A stretch of 64,000 nucleotides of DNA from Salinigranum salinum (GTDB lineage: Archaea; Halobacteriota; Halobacteria; Halobacteriales; Haloferacaceae), in assembly GCF_009176545.1 (NCBI RefSeq), contig NZ_VTOJ01000001.1, positions 930,001 to 994,000 on the forward strand. Reading direction: 5' to 3'. Shown here one piece after another: positions 36,191-45,040 of the stretch (the stretch's first letter is position 1; each line of letters starts with the position of its first letter). The notes beneath the pieces are model-generated. The model saw nothing but the letters and a program-made list of their open reading frames with translations, searched no databases and was not told the DNA's origin. A program made the translations under genes and the position numbers.

Positions 36191-37681
36191 ATGGATAGTG
36201 ATCCATGCAAAAGAGAGTCACAGTCACGGGTCTCGCGGCGGCGGTTCGCCCAGGCGGTGGGCGGATCGGCGCTCGTGGGACTGGCTGGCTGCCAGGGGCA
36301 GAGCTCGTCGTCGACGGGGACGACCGACGACAGCGGTGGTGACGGCAGCGGGGGCAGTGGCGGGCAGGACAGCGACGACGGCGGTGGCAGCACAGCCACC
36401 GACAGCGGCGAGTGGCCCGACCTGTCGGGCCAGGAGGTGCACGTGCTCACCGAGGAGTCCAGCACGCAGTGGCAGACGTTCTGGAACGAACTCAATACGG
36501 CCTTCGAGCAGGCGACCGGGGCCTCGGTGAACATCGAGTACGTCGGACTCGGGACTGGCTACCGCGAGCGACTGACACAGCTCCTGCAGGCCGGCGATCC
36601 GCCCGAGGTCACGCACATCGGCGTCCAGGACATCGTCACGTTCGCGACGAACGGCCAGGCGGGCGACGTCACGCCGGCGGTCGAGTACATCGAGGAGGAG
36701 TACGGGACGGAGATCAACACGGAGCGTGGGGCGGTCCTCCTCGACGGGACGCACCACATGGTGCCGCTGTTCATCAACGCCGACATGTACCACTACCGTG
36801 ACGACATCGCGACGGACGTCGGCGACGACTTCCCGCAGAACTGGGACGACGTCCTCGCCATGGCCGAGGAGTACGATCAGGGTCGCGGTGGGATGCGCGC
36901 CGACTACTTCCCGCTCGGGCAGAACGACTGTGCGAAGTACTACATCCTCAGCCAGGCGTACATGGCGGGCGGGACGGTCTGCTCCCGCGACGACAGCGGC
37001 GAGCTCCAGATCACCATGCACGAGGGGTCGAACCGCGAGGCGTGGATCCAGGCGCTCGACTACTGGAAGGCGCGCGCCCAGTTCTCCGCGATCGACACCC
37101 AGGGCGACTGTGGTGCGTACTCGTCCGCGATCCCCTCGGAGACGACGTTCGCCGGTCACTACTTCGGCAACCGACCGAAGATCCAGTCGGTCGGCCAGGA
37201 CCTGCCGTTTGCCGCAAGCGTCCGTGAACGACAGTGCCCCCGCCCGGAGGGGAAGGCGGACAACCCCGTGCTGGGACTCCTGCAGGGCGTCAGCACGTTC
37301 CAGAACGCGAACGTCGAGGCGGCGAACGAGTGGATCAAGTTCCTCGTCCAGCCCGACTTCCTCTTCGACTTCCTGATGCTCTCGCCGGTGCACAACGCCC
37401 CGATCGCCCCGGAGATCGTCCAGCACGAGGAGTACCAGAGCCGGCTCGCCGACCTCCCCGACGCGTGGACCGACCAGGACATCCAGGCCCACCTCACCGA
37501 GGAGAACCGCCGAGCGTTCCCCCACGAGACGGACCCGCCGAACCCCTACACCGGCCAGCTGTTCGCCGACGACGCGCTGTGGCAACTCGCGTGGGACGTC
37601 CTCCAGGAGGACATGGACTCGGGGCAGGCGCTCGACAAGGCCGCGACGACGCTCCAGGAGACGCTCGAAAGTGCAAAGTAG
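36191..37681 (+). CDS. CUT1-type sugar ABC transporter substrate-binding lipoprotein
   Basis: A 496-residue exported binding protein of the family-1 (maltose/glycerol-phosphate) type. The signal has SRRRFAQAVGG and a GLAGC lipobox near residue 34, followed by a Ser/Gly/Asp linker. The mature part contains LLQAGDPPEVTHIG and NWDDVLAMAEEYDQG, typical blocks. Several cysteines in the mature domain (NDC, TVC, GDC, RQC) could form disulfides. The permeases and ATPase downstream complete the system. The ligand is unknown; an oligosaccharide or a polyol phosphate would be usual. Confidence 0.87.
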   Translation: MDSDPCKRESQSRVSRRRFAQAVGGSALVGLAGCQGQSSSSTGTTDDSGGDGSGGSGGQDSDDGGGSTATDSGEWPDLSGQEVHVLTEESSTQWQTFWNELNTAFEQATGASVNIEYVGLGTGYRERLTQLLQAGDPPEVTHIGVQDIVTFATNGQAGDVTPAVEYIEEEYGTEINTERGAVLLDGTHHMVPLFINADMYHYRDDIATDVGDDFPQNWDDVLAMAEEYDQGRGGMRADYFPLGQNDCAKYYILSQAYMAGGTVCSRDDSGELQITMHEGSNREAWIQALDYWKARAQFSAIDTQGDCGAYSSAIPSETTFAGHYFGNRPKIQSVGQDLPFAASVRERQCPRPEGKADNPVLGLLQGVSTFQNANVEAANEWIKFLVQPDFLFDFLMLSPVHNAPIAPEIVQHEEYQSRLADLPDAWTDQDIQAHLTEENRRAFPHETDPPNPYTGQLFADDALWQLAWDVLQEDMDSGQALDKAATTLQETLESAK

Positions 37682-37708
37682 AAGTACTCACCCCACGATC
37701 ACCACCCG

Positions 37709-38656
37709 ATGAGCCTCCCCTCAGTCATCGAACAGCCCCGATTCAGACGGCTTCAGGACACCGTCTACGAGCACCTGTCGAACCGGTCGCTCATGATCGT
37801 GCTGACCGTCCTCCCGGTGCTCGTCCTGTTGACGTTCGTCCTCATCCTCCCGATCGCCTGGGCGATCAGGGCGAGCTTCTACGAGATCCCGCTGTTCCAG
37901 CCGGAGTGGGCGTGGGTCGGCGCGGAGCACTACGTCACGACCGTCACGGACGCCGAGTTTCAGGCGTCGCTCTGGCGCTCCGTGATCTTCGCGGTCGGGT
38001 CGGTCGCGATCCAGCTGGTGGTCGGGATCGGCATCGCGCTCGTGATCGCCCACGAGTTCCCGTTCAACAAGGGCGTTCGCGCGGTCGTGCTGTTGCCGTA
38101 CCTCATCCCGACCGCGCTCCTGGGCTATCTCGGCCTGTGGATGTTCAACACCAACTGGGGTATCCTCAACTCGATCCTCATCCGGCTCGGCGTCGTCGAG
38201 TTCGGCGTGGAGTGGTTCGGAAACCCGGACACCGCGATGCTCGTGCTCATGATCGCCACTGCCTGGAAGTACGCGATCTTCGTGACGATCCTCGTGTTGG
38301 CCCGCCTGCAGTCGATTCCCGACGGCTACTACGACGCCGCCCGTGTCGCCGGTGCCTCGCGGTGGCAGCGGTTCCGCGACATCACGCTCCCGAACCTCAA
38401 GGGCGTGATCTTCATCGTGGTCCTGCTCCGTGGCGTCTGGATGTTCAACAAGTACGACATCATCGCCGTCATGACCAGCGGTGGCCCCGGTAACGCGACC
38501 AAGACGGCACCCATCTACGCCTACGACGTCGCCTTCGGAGACTACCAGCTCGGCCAGTCCGCGGCCGTGTCGGTCGTCCTGTTCACGATCCTCATCGCGG
38601 CCGCGATCGTCTACTTCCGGGTCTTCGAACCCGAGTCGGAGGTGCGAACGGAATGA
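37709..38656 (+). CDS. sugar ABC transporter permease (MalF/UgpA type)
   Basis: A 315-residue membrane protein with six predicted helices after a short cytoplasmic tail. The EAA loop YYDAARVAGASRWQRFRDITLPNL contacts the ATPase. It lies 27 bases after the binding protein, and its stop overlaps the next ATG (ATGA). Confidence 0.92.
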   Translation: MSLPSVIEQPRFRRLQDTVYEHLSNRSLMIVLTVLPVLVLLTFVLILPIAWAIRASFYEIPLFQPEWAWVGAEHYVTTVTDAEFQASLWRSVIFAVGSVAIQLVVGIGIALVIAHEFPFNKGVRAVVLLPYLIPTALLGYLGLWMFNTNWGILNSILIRLGVVEFGVEWFGNPDTAMLVLMIATAWKYAIFVTILVLARLQSIPDGYYDAARVAGASRWQRFRDITLPNLKGVIFIVVLLRGVWMFNKYDIIAVMTSGGPGNATKTAPIYAYDVAFGDYQLGQSAAVSVVLFTILIAAAIVYFRVFEPESEVRTE

Positions 38657-39579
38657 GCGACACGGAACGAGCGTCAGAGTCCGAACTCGAGTTCGAGCCG
38701 CTGTCGGACGAGTTCAAGAGCGACACGCCGCTCTGGAACCGTCTGTCGTATCCGCAGCAGCGGCTGGCCCGGGAGGCGGGCTTCTACGGCCTGCTCCTCG
38801 TGATCGTCCTCACGATCCTCTTCCCGCTGTACTGGATGTTCATCACGAGCCTCCGGCCACGGAGCGAGGTGTTGACGCGACAGCCGACCGTCGTCCCGAC
38901 CGAACTGACGATGGCCAACTACGAGCGGCTGTTCTTCTTCTCGGACTTCCTGCTGTACCTCCAGAACACGATCGTCGTCATGGTCGGTGTCGTGGTCATC
39001 ACGACCACGCTGGCGACGCTCGGCGGCTACGGGCTGACCCGGTTCGACATCCCGTACCAGGACACGTTCGCCAGAGGGATCCTGTTCGGATACATGTTCC
39101 CGGCGATCCTGCTCGCGATCCCGATGTACATCCTCTGGAGCCAGCTCGGGATCATCGACAGCTACCTCGGGCTGATGCTCGCGGAGACCGCGCTGGCGTT
39201 GCCGTTCTCGCTGTGGGTCATGTGGAAGTTCTTCCAGACGGTTCCCCCGTCGCTGGAAGAGTCGGCGCGGATGGCGGGTGCCTCTCGGTTCCGGACGATG
39301 GTCGACGTCGCGCTCCCCATCGCGAAACCGGGCATCGTCGCGGTCGGCATCTACTCGTTCGCCGTCTCCTGGAACGAGTACACGCTCCCGAAGATCCTGA
39401 TGCCCGGTCCCGACAGCTTCGTCATCACGACGGGCATCCAGGCCTTTACCGAGCAGAACACGGTGATGTGGAACCAGATCATGGGCGCGACGTTCCTCGC
39501 CTCGCTGCCGGCGTTCCTCTTCGTGTACGCCTTCCAGAAGTACCTCCTCAGCGGGTTCGACCCCAGTGATATCGGATGA
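38653..39579 (+). CDS. sugar ABC transporter permease (MalG/UgpE type)
   Basis: A 308-residue partner permease. An acidic N-terminal tail of about 55 residues precedes six helices. The EAA loop is SLEESARMAGASRFRTMVDVALPIAKPG. It pairs with the permease at 37709, overlapping it by 4 bases. A 124-base gap separates it from the ATPase gene, which has its own TATA-like box. Confidence 0.92.
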   Translation: MSDTERASESELEFEPLSDEFKSDTPLWNRLSYPQQRLAREAGFYGLLLVIVLTILFPLYWMFITSLRPRSEVLTRQPTVVPTELTMANYERLFFFSDFLLYLQNTIVVMVGVVVITTTLATLGGYGLTRFDIPYQDTFARGILFGYMFPAILLAIPMYILWSQLGIIDSYLGLMLAETALALPFSLWVMWKFFQTVPPSLEESARMAGASRFRTMVDVALPIAKPGIVAVGIYSFAVSWNEYTLPKILMPGPDSFVITTGIQAFTEQNTVMWNQIMGATFLASLPAFLFVYAFQKYLLSGFDPSDIG

Positions 39580-39703
39580 CGAGCGTACACCCTTCCCGAG
39601 CCAGCAACGCGTGCGACGGCTCGCACCGACGTGGAGGCGGGGGGCCGATCGAGGTCTCGATCCCCCGAGCAGTTAAGACGACAGACGTGACCAGTTACAA
39701 CTC

Positions 39704-40852
39704 ATGAGTACGATCAGCTTACACGACATCCGCAAGGAGTTCCCCGTCGAGAGCGGCGTCGAAGTCGCGGTCGACGGCGTCAGCCTCGACATCGAAGACG
39801 GGGAGTTCATCACGCTCGTCGGCCCGTCCGGCTGCGGGAAGACGACCACGCTCCGCTGCATCGCCGGGCTCGAACGACCGACGAGCGGCACGATCGTCTT
39901 CGACGGACAGGACGTCACCGAGGTGCCCGCGGAGAAGCGGCAGCTCGCGATGATGTTCCAGAACATCGCGCTGTACCCACACATGACCATCCGGGACAAC
40001 ATCGCCTACCCGCTGAAAGTCGACGGGCTCCCGAAGGCCGAACGGCACGAGCGGGCCCGCGAAGCCGCCGCTGTGATGCAGATCGAGGACATGCTCGAGA
40101 AGAAACCCGGCGACCTGAGCGGTGGGCAGCGACAGCGGGCCGCGCTCGCCCGGACCGTCGTGCAGGACCCCATCGCGTTCCTCATGGACGAGCCGCTGAG
40201 CGACCTCGACGCGAAGCTCAAGATCGAGATCCGCCGCGAGATCCTCAACGTCCACAAGCGGATCGGCCGCCCGACGATCTACGTCACGCACGACCAGGAG
40301 GAGGCGCTCACGATGAGCGACCGGATCGCCGTCATGAACGACGGGAAGATCGAGCAGTTCGGGACCAGAGAGGACGTCTACTACTACCCGGAGAACCTCT
40401 TCGTCGCGCACTTCATCGGCAACCCGAGCATCAACACCCTCGAGGGCGAACTGACCGACCTCTCCGACGACTCGGGCCGGGTCACGGTCCACGGCGAGAC
40501 GATCGACTTCTCGGTCGACCGCCGGTTCGGCGACCGCACGTCGGGGGACGTGTTGGTCGGCTTCCGCCCGCAGAGCGTCTCCCTGGGGGATCGCGTCGAG
40601 TCGCCGCTGTTCGAGCTGGAACTCCTGCTCGTCGAGCCGATCGACGATCGGGCGCTCGCCCGGCTCGAGGGTCCCGAAGGCGAACTCCGGGCGCTCGTCC
40701 CCGCGCGGCAGTGGCTGGTGGAGAACGAGATCACGCCGGTCGGGATCGACCCCGACGGTATCTACCTCTTCGATGCAGCGACCGAGGAACTCCTCGCGAC
40801 GAGCGGTGGTGCCTCGGCCACGGAGATCCCCACGTCGCTCAACGCCGAGTGA
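39704..40852 (+). CDS. sugar ABC transporter ATP-binding protein (MalK/UgpC type)
   Basis: A 382-residue ATPase. The nucleotide domain has Walker A GPSGCGKTT, signature LSGGQRQR, Walker B FLMDEPLSDLD and the switch His in VTHDQEEA. A C-terminal OB/TOBE domain (about 240-370) follows, as in MalK. A GTTAAG box at about 39671-39680 lies 28 bases before the ATG, so it may be transcribed separately from the permeases as well as with them. Confidence 0.93.
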   Translation: MSTISLHDIRKEFPVESGVEVAVDGVSLDIEDGEFITLVGPSGCGKTTTLRCIAGLERPTSGTIVFDGQDVTEVPAEKRQLAMMFQNIALYPHMTIRDNIAYPLKVDGLPKAERHERAREAAAVMQIEDMLEKKPGDLSGGQRQRAALARTVVQDPIAFLMDEPLSDLDAKLKIEIRREILNVHKRIGRPTIYVTHDQEEALTMSDRIAVMNDGKIEQFGTREDVYYYPENLFVAHFIGNPSINTLEGELTDLSDDSGRVTVHGETIDFSVDRRFGDRTSGDVLVGFRPQSVSLGDRVESPLFELELLLVEPIDDRALARLEGPEGELRALVPARQWLVENEITPVGIDPDGIYLFDAATEELLATSGGASATEIPTSLNAE

Positions 40853-41559
40853 ACTGTACCGATCACCTGGGCGTGCCGACTGAGTTCCCTCCGTCTCGCC
40901 GCCGGGGGGCTCTCGACCACCGTTTTCCTTCCCGCGGCTGCTGAGAGAACCCCGCTCGGACCGACTGCGCTTCGGTCCGTCGTCTCGTACTCCGGTTCAT
41001 ACTCCTCGGATAAGGACGTACATGCCGCAATTGGGACGGGCCGGCAGAACGGTGTACTGATCGAAGCCGATACCACACGCAGTAGTGGATAATATTGAGC
41101 ATATTATACAATATTATCGATCGACGCTGTCGTTCGACTCCGACACGAGTAGACGCAAGAGAACCGACTGAGAAATCGATTCACGTCGACGACCTCCTCC
41201 GTTCGACCGTATTCTCCGAGAATTTTACGAAGTAGATTCGATAGCGCTGATAAAAAAACACGATCGAGAAATGACTCCGCAGCTACGACGTAGGTGTTCA
41301 TTATTCTTGCATACCTGAACGAACAGTTAGATTACTACAGCAGACGTAAATGTATTTTATTCACAATATTATCCCGTCCAACGGTCGACTCAAGTGCTAG
41401 CTGAGAGAATCTCGATCGCATCGTTGATCAACGTACATTGTAGTAGAACCGTATCTCAGATCGAAACGAACCGGCTATCCAACCTCTGTACTCACGATCG
41501 ACGATCGTGCGGCAGCTGACTCGTCGTCTGCGGCCCGTGGTTGTCCCCCGCTGTCGCCG
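40853..41559. other. gene-free AT-rich island
   Basis: About 700 bases, GC-rich at the left and markedly AT-rich from about 41030 to 41480. It contains the 10-bp inverted repeat at 41088-41118, a third CAATATTATC copy at 41364 and an A7 run at 41252-41258 (a T-run for minus-strand transcripts, possibly a terminator for the downstream-facing methylenetetrahydrofolate reductase gene). A 65-residue minus-strand frame at 41104-41301 is not convincing as a gene. Confidence 0.5.
41088..41118. repeat. perfect 10-bp inverted repeat
   Basis: Arms GATAATATTG (41088-41097) and CAATATTATC (41109-41118) are separated by 11 bases. The right-arm sequence recurs exactly at 41364-41373. It could be an operator, a transcript stem or a remnant of a mobile element. 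Confidence 0.6.
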
Positions 41560-42420
41560 TCACTCGGTCAGTCGGGAACGCCGCCACGACTCCAGGTCGG
41601 ACACCTGATTGAACGTGTAGAGGTGGACGCCCCGTAGGTCGTACGTCGGGTCGCTGGCGTACGGTGCCAGTCCGTCCAGCAGCTCGTCCGGTGCGTACTT
41701 TCCACGCGAACTCACGAGCTGCCGGACGAACCCGAGGACGCCTGTCGTCTTCTTGAGAAACTTCACGGAGTCGCCCACGCCCACTTTCCGTGAGATCTGC
41801 AAGAGACGCTGGTACTTCATCACGCCCGGAACCCCCACTTCGACGGGGAGGTCGATCCTGCGTGTCCGGATCTCGTCGATCCAGTCGACGACCGCCTGCG
41901 GGTCGTAACAGAGCTGGGTGACGATGTACGTCGCGTACGGTGCCTTCCTCGCCATCGCCTCGGCCAGCGTCCGGTCGTCGATGAAGTCGTGGCCCTCCGG
42001 ATAGCCGGTGATACCGACCTCCGCGAACGAGTAGTCGAGTTCGTCGAGTGCGACTAGCAGATCGTGCGCCGACTCGTAGGGTCCCGCCGGCTCCTCGCGG
42101 TCACCGCCCGGGACGAAGATGTCGGTCACGCCCGCATCGCGCAGGCGTCGAGCGACCTCCTCGAGCCGTGCCTCGTCCTCGACGTAGCGAGCGGCGACGT
42201 GTGGGACCACCTGGTATCCCTGCGCGGACGCGCGCTCGGCCCAGTCCACCGTCGCGTCGAGGCCCAGTTGCGGTGAGGTGGTGATCGCTACCTCCGCCCC
42301 GTCGGGGAGTTCTCGGAGTTGCTCGCCGAAGCTGTCGAACGGCATCAGTTCGTACCGGGGGCTCGTGAGCAACTGCGATGCGCCGTCTGTGGTCGCTGTC
42401 GATCGGAAGTCGAGTGACAT
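41560..42420 (-). CDS. metF: methylenetetrahydrofolate reductase-like protein
   Basis: A 286-residue TIM-barrel flavoprotein of the MetF family. Supporting blocks are YELMPFDSF at the start, ITGYPEGHDFID and QLCYDPQAVVDWID in the middle, and the C-terminal GVHLYTFNQV. It interconverts methylene- and methyl-tetrahydrofolate using FAD. In bacteria that demethylate vanillate or syringate, metF sits beside ligM and recycles methyl-THF; a LigM-like gene lies 4 kb away here. A biosynthetic role in methionine supply is the alternative. Confidence 0.85.
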   Translation of the reverse strand: MSLDFRSTATTDGASQLLTSPRYELMPFDSFGEQLRELPDGAEVAITTSPQLGLDATVDWAERASAQGYQVVPHVAARYVEDEARLEEVARRLRDAGVTDIFVPGGDREEPAGPYESAHDLLVALDELDYSFAEVGITGYPEGHDFIDDRTLAEAMARKAPYATYIVTQLCYDPQAVVDWIDEIRTRRIDLPVEVGVPGVMKYQRLLQISRKVGVGDSVKFLKKTTGVLGFVRQLVSSRGKYAPDELLDGLAPYASDPTYDLRGVHLYTFNQVSDLESWRRSRLTE

Positions 42421-42522
42421 GGTTCTGCGTGGGGCTGGTGGAACGCGGAGCGTTCTCTCTGCGGGCCGTCGCCGTACCAGCCGGTGACTGGGGAGGACAC
42501 TTCAATCGTTCGCTCCGAGACA

Positions 42523-42549
42523 CCGCTCCGACCGCTCCGACCGCTCCGA
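42523..42549. repeat. three tandem 9-bp repeats
   Basis: CCGCTCCGA occurs three times in perfect tandem in the gap between the divergent metF-like and dehydrogenase genes. Its role is unknown. Confidence 0.55.
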
Positions 42550-42673
42550 GTCGACTCCGCAGTCGCACCCGTGCGCCGAGTCCTGCGCGAGAGCGAGTGC
42601 GGGAACTGCCGATGGTCCGTGCGGAGAGACGGCAGACGGTAGCCTGAAGTAACCTCACCGAGAGCTACGGTAC

Positions 42674-43630
42674 ATGCGACGAGTCGTCGTCGACCAGGAT
42701 ATCACACCGACCGAATCTGTGCGTGAGGGGTTCCCGGCCGACTGGGACGTGTCCATCGGCATCGAAGGAACGATCGAGGGAGCGACCGACGCGCTGGCGG
42801 GGGCGGACGTGGCCCTCGTCACCTCGCGTGTCCCCCTCCCGGGTGACGTCCTCGAGCGAGCGGGCGACGTGGCGGTCATCGCCAAGCTCGGGACTGGGGT
42901 CGACAACATCGACCTGACGGCGGCGGCCGACCACGGCATCCCGGTGACGCACACGCCGGGGTACAACGCCCTCTCGGTGGCCGAACACGCGCTCTGTCTC
43001 GTTCTCTCGACTGCTCGTCGGCTCACCGAGGCGCGGTCCATCATGGAGGGCGGCGGGTGGCGCGACGAGTTCACGCTCGCGACCCGCCTCTCGGGGAAGA
43101 CGGTCGGGATCGTCGGGTTCGGCGACATCGGCCGCCGGTTCGGATCGCTCCTCGGTGGTTTCGACGTCGACATTCAGATCACCGACCCGTACGTCCCGGA
43201 GCTCGACGCCGAACTCGTCCGTGGGTCGATGACGTCACTGCCCGAGTTGCTGGAGACCAGCGACGTGGTCGTCCTCACGACCGAGCTGACGCCGGAGACG
43301 ACTGGTCTCATCGGCGGACCGGAGCTCGACCGTATGCGATCGTCGGCCGTTCTCGTCAACACTGCACGCGGGCCGGTGATCGACGAGGAGGCCTTGATCA
43401 GGGCCCTCGAGACGGGACAGATCGCGGGGGCCGGTCTCGACGTGTTCGAGAACGAACCGCTCGGGATCGACAGCCGACTGCTGGACCTCGACACCGTCGT
43501 CGCCACCCCGCACACCGGCGCACTGACCCGCGAGAGCCGGCTCGAGAGCATCGACCGCCTCACCAGCAACGTCGTTCGGCTCCTCGACGGGGCGGCGGTC
43601 TCGGAGCGATACATGGCGCGTCCCGAGTAG
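42674..43630 (+). CDS. D-2-hydroxyacid dehydrogenase (PGDH-like)
   Basis: A 318-residue NAD-dependent dehydrogenase of the phosphoglycerate dehydrogenase family. The nucleotide motif is GFGDIG (148-153). The catalytic triad is R232 (NTARGP), E261 (FENEP) and H280 (TPHTG). It lacks the C-terminal ACT domain of true PGDH, so it more likely reduces a 2-keto acid or oxidises a D-hydroxyacid in catabolism. It starts the plus-strand run that continues into the VOC and aldolase genes. Confidence 0.87.
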   Translation: MRRVVVDQDITPTESVREGFPADWDVSIGIEGTIEGATDALAGADVALVTSRVPLPGDVLERAGDVAVIAKLGTGVDNIDLTAAADHGIPVTHTPGYNALSVAEHALCLVLSTARRLTEARSIMEGGGWRDEFTLATRLSGKTVGIVGFGDIGRRFGSLLGGFDVDIQITDPYVPELDAELVRGSMTSLPELLETSDVVVLTTELTPETTGLIGGPELDRMRSSAVLVNTARGPVIDEEALIRALETGQIAGAGLDVFENEPLGIDSRLLDLDTVVATPHTGALTRESRLESIDRLTSNVVRLLDGAAVSERYMARPE

Positions 43631-43669
43631 ATGTCGACGTCGATCGAATCCGGCCCCTGACGAGAAATC

Positions 43670-43678
43670 TTTATTATC
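43670..43678 (+). promoter_or_regulatory. TATA box deciding a GTG start
   Basis: CTTTATTAT lies about 28 bases before the GTG at 43701 and supports a leaderless transcript that begins at that GTG. Confidence 0.55.
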
Positions 43679-43700
43679 ACTCGCTCTCGACGCGTCAAGC

Positions 43701-44087
43701 GTGATTGGAAAGATCGACCACATCGAGATAGAGGTGAGTGACGCGGACGAGATGGCGGAGTTCATGGAGAAGCTCGGCTACGAGCAGCTCCGTGAGACCG
43801 AGCACCACGGCACCTCTTACGAGTACGTCCCCGCGGACGGCGAGGGACCGCTGTTCGAGATCCACACCGTCTCCGGTGAAGAGGTCCCGGGCATCAACCA
43901 CATCGCGTTCGGTGTCGACGACATCGAGGCCATCACCGACCAGCTCGAAGCCGAAGACGTCGACTCCATCGTCGGCCCGTACGACGTGGACAAGACGGGG
44001 CGCACGATCACGAACTTCCGCGACCCCGACGGCAACCGCTTCCAGGTCGTCTCCGACGACGAGGACGCTGCCGGCGACGACGCGTAA
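43701..44087 (+). CDS. single-domain VOC (glyoxalase/dioxygenase fold) protein
   Basis: A 128-residue vicinal-oxygen-chelate protein with two beta-alpha-beta units. Metal-ligand-type residues are H7 (IDHIEIEV), E in PLFEIH, and H in INHIAFGVDD; the last position is Gln (RFQVV) instead of Glu. Such proteins act as lyases, isomerases or binding proteins. The start is a GTG supported by the TATA box upstream. A T7 run after the gene looks like a terminator. Confidence 0.82.
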   Translation: MIGKIDHIEIEVSDADEMAEFMEKLGYEQLRETEHHGTSYEYVPADGEGPLFEIHTVSGEEVPGINHIAFGVDDIEAITDQLEAEDVDSIVGPYDVDKTGRTITNFRDPDGNRFQVVSDDEDAAGDDA

Positions 44088-44108
44088 CCTCGCGACCACG
44101 ACGCCCGA

Positions 44109-44115
44109 TTTTTTT
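44109..44115 (+). terminator. T-run terminator after the VOC gene
   Basis: Seven T residues in a GC-rich stretch 22 bases after the stop, the usual form of archaeal intrinsic termination. Confidence 0.55.
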
Positions 44116-44202
44116 GCCCCGATCTCCCCGTCAGCGGCGGCGCTGGTGACGACTGGTGCGACCACAATACGTAAGACGGTGGGCGAGACAGGTGAGGACG
44201 AG

Positions 44203-44976
44203 ATGCAGCAGTCAAACAGCTTCCGGCACACGATAGCGGAGGGTGGCGTCGTCTACGGCGCGCGCTCGTCGACGTTCTCCCCGACGGTCATCGAGGTCTT
44301 CGGCTCGCTCGGCATCGACTTCGTCTGGCTCGACTTCGAACACATGGGGCCCAGCCCGTACGACAGCACGGTCTTCGAGGAACTCACCCGGGCGGCAGAG
44401 GCCGGGGGGACCGAACTGTTCGTGCGTCTCCCCTCGGGTGACCCGCCGCTCGTCAGGAAGGTCCTGGACGCGGGGGTTCGCAACCTCCTGATCCCGCGCG
44501 TCGACTCGGCCGCCGAGGTCAGAGCGGCCGTCGAGGCGACACGGTTCGTCTACGACGGACGCCCCGGTCAGCGTGGGAAGGCGAGTGGTCGCTCGAGCAA
44601 CTGGGGGGCCGCCTCCGACTACGTCGAAACCGAGGACGAGGAGGTGTGTCTCGGCGTGATGATCGAGAAGACGACCGCCGTCGACGAGCTCGACGAGATC
44701 CTGTCGGTCCCGGAGCTGGGGTTCGTCTTCATCGGCCCCTCCGATCTCTCGGTGCAGATGGGGCACCCGACGAACAAACAGCATCCGGAGGTCACCGCGC
44801 AGATCGAGGCGATCAGAGAGCGCGCCCTGGCGGCAGACGTCCCCCTGGGCGGCATCGCGAACGATCCGGACGCCATCGCGGAGGCCGAGGAACAGGGCTA
44901 TCAGATCATCAGGATGGGTGGCGACCTCGGGGCGATCGAGGAGACGCTCGGCGAGCGCCTGGCCGCGATTCGGTGA
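44203..44976 (+). CDS. HpcH/HpaI-family aldolase
   Basis: A 257-residue class II aldolase that should split a 4-hydroxy-2-oxo acid into pyruvate and an aldehyde. Family residues are E46-H47 (DFEHMGP), R75 (FVRLPSGD), metal ligands E155 (VMIEK) and D181 (GPSDLS). It could serve the last step of meta-cleavage of an aromatic ring (HpcH role) or cleave a keto-deoxy-sugar acid; the extradiol dioxygenase 65 bases downstream favours the first. The start ATG is the first that gives a folded N-terminus (MQQSNSFRHTIAEGG). Confidence 0.88.
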   Translation: MQQSNSFRHTIAEGGVVYGARSSTFSPTVIEVFGSLGIDFVWLDFEHMGPSPYDSTVFEELTRAAEAGGTELFVRLPSGDPPLVRKVLDAGVRNLLIPRVDSAAEVRAAVEATRFVYDGRPGQRGKASGRSSNWGAASDYVETEDEEVCLGVMIEKTTAVDELDEILSVPELGFVFIGPSDLSVQMGHPTNKQHPEVTAQIEAIRERALAADVPLGGIANDPDAIAEAEEQGYQIIRMGGDLGAIEETLGERLAAIR

Positions 44977-45005
44977 TCGCCGGAGCGGTCGGTCTCGTTC
45001 GCGGT

Positions 45006-45017
45006 CAGTTTTATTAC
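45006..45017 (+). promoter_or_regulatory. TATA box of the dioxygenase gene
   Basis: An AGTTTTATTACG stretch is centred about 29 bases before the ATG at 45041. Confidence 0.55.
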
Positions 45018-45040
45018 GCGTGCCGAGAGCATGTGTCTGT

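Noticed and set aside
39693..39712. Possible further TTACA operator at the MalK-type gene
   Set aside because: The left arm TTACA is present, but no TGTAA follows at the right spacing.
41104..41301. 65-residue minus-strand frame in the AT-rich island
   Set aside because: It contains a hydrophobic helix but its start lies in AT-rich sequence with no clear promoter and part of it spans the inverted repeat. It could be a relic, but evidence is too thin.
44203..44976. HpcH/HpaI gene as a citrate lyase beta subunit
   Set aside because: Length and the GPSDLS/IEK motifs fit HpcH/HpaI aldolases, and no other citrate lyase subunits are present.
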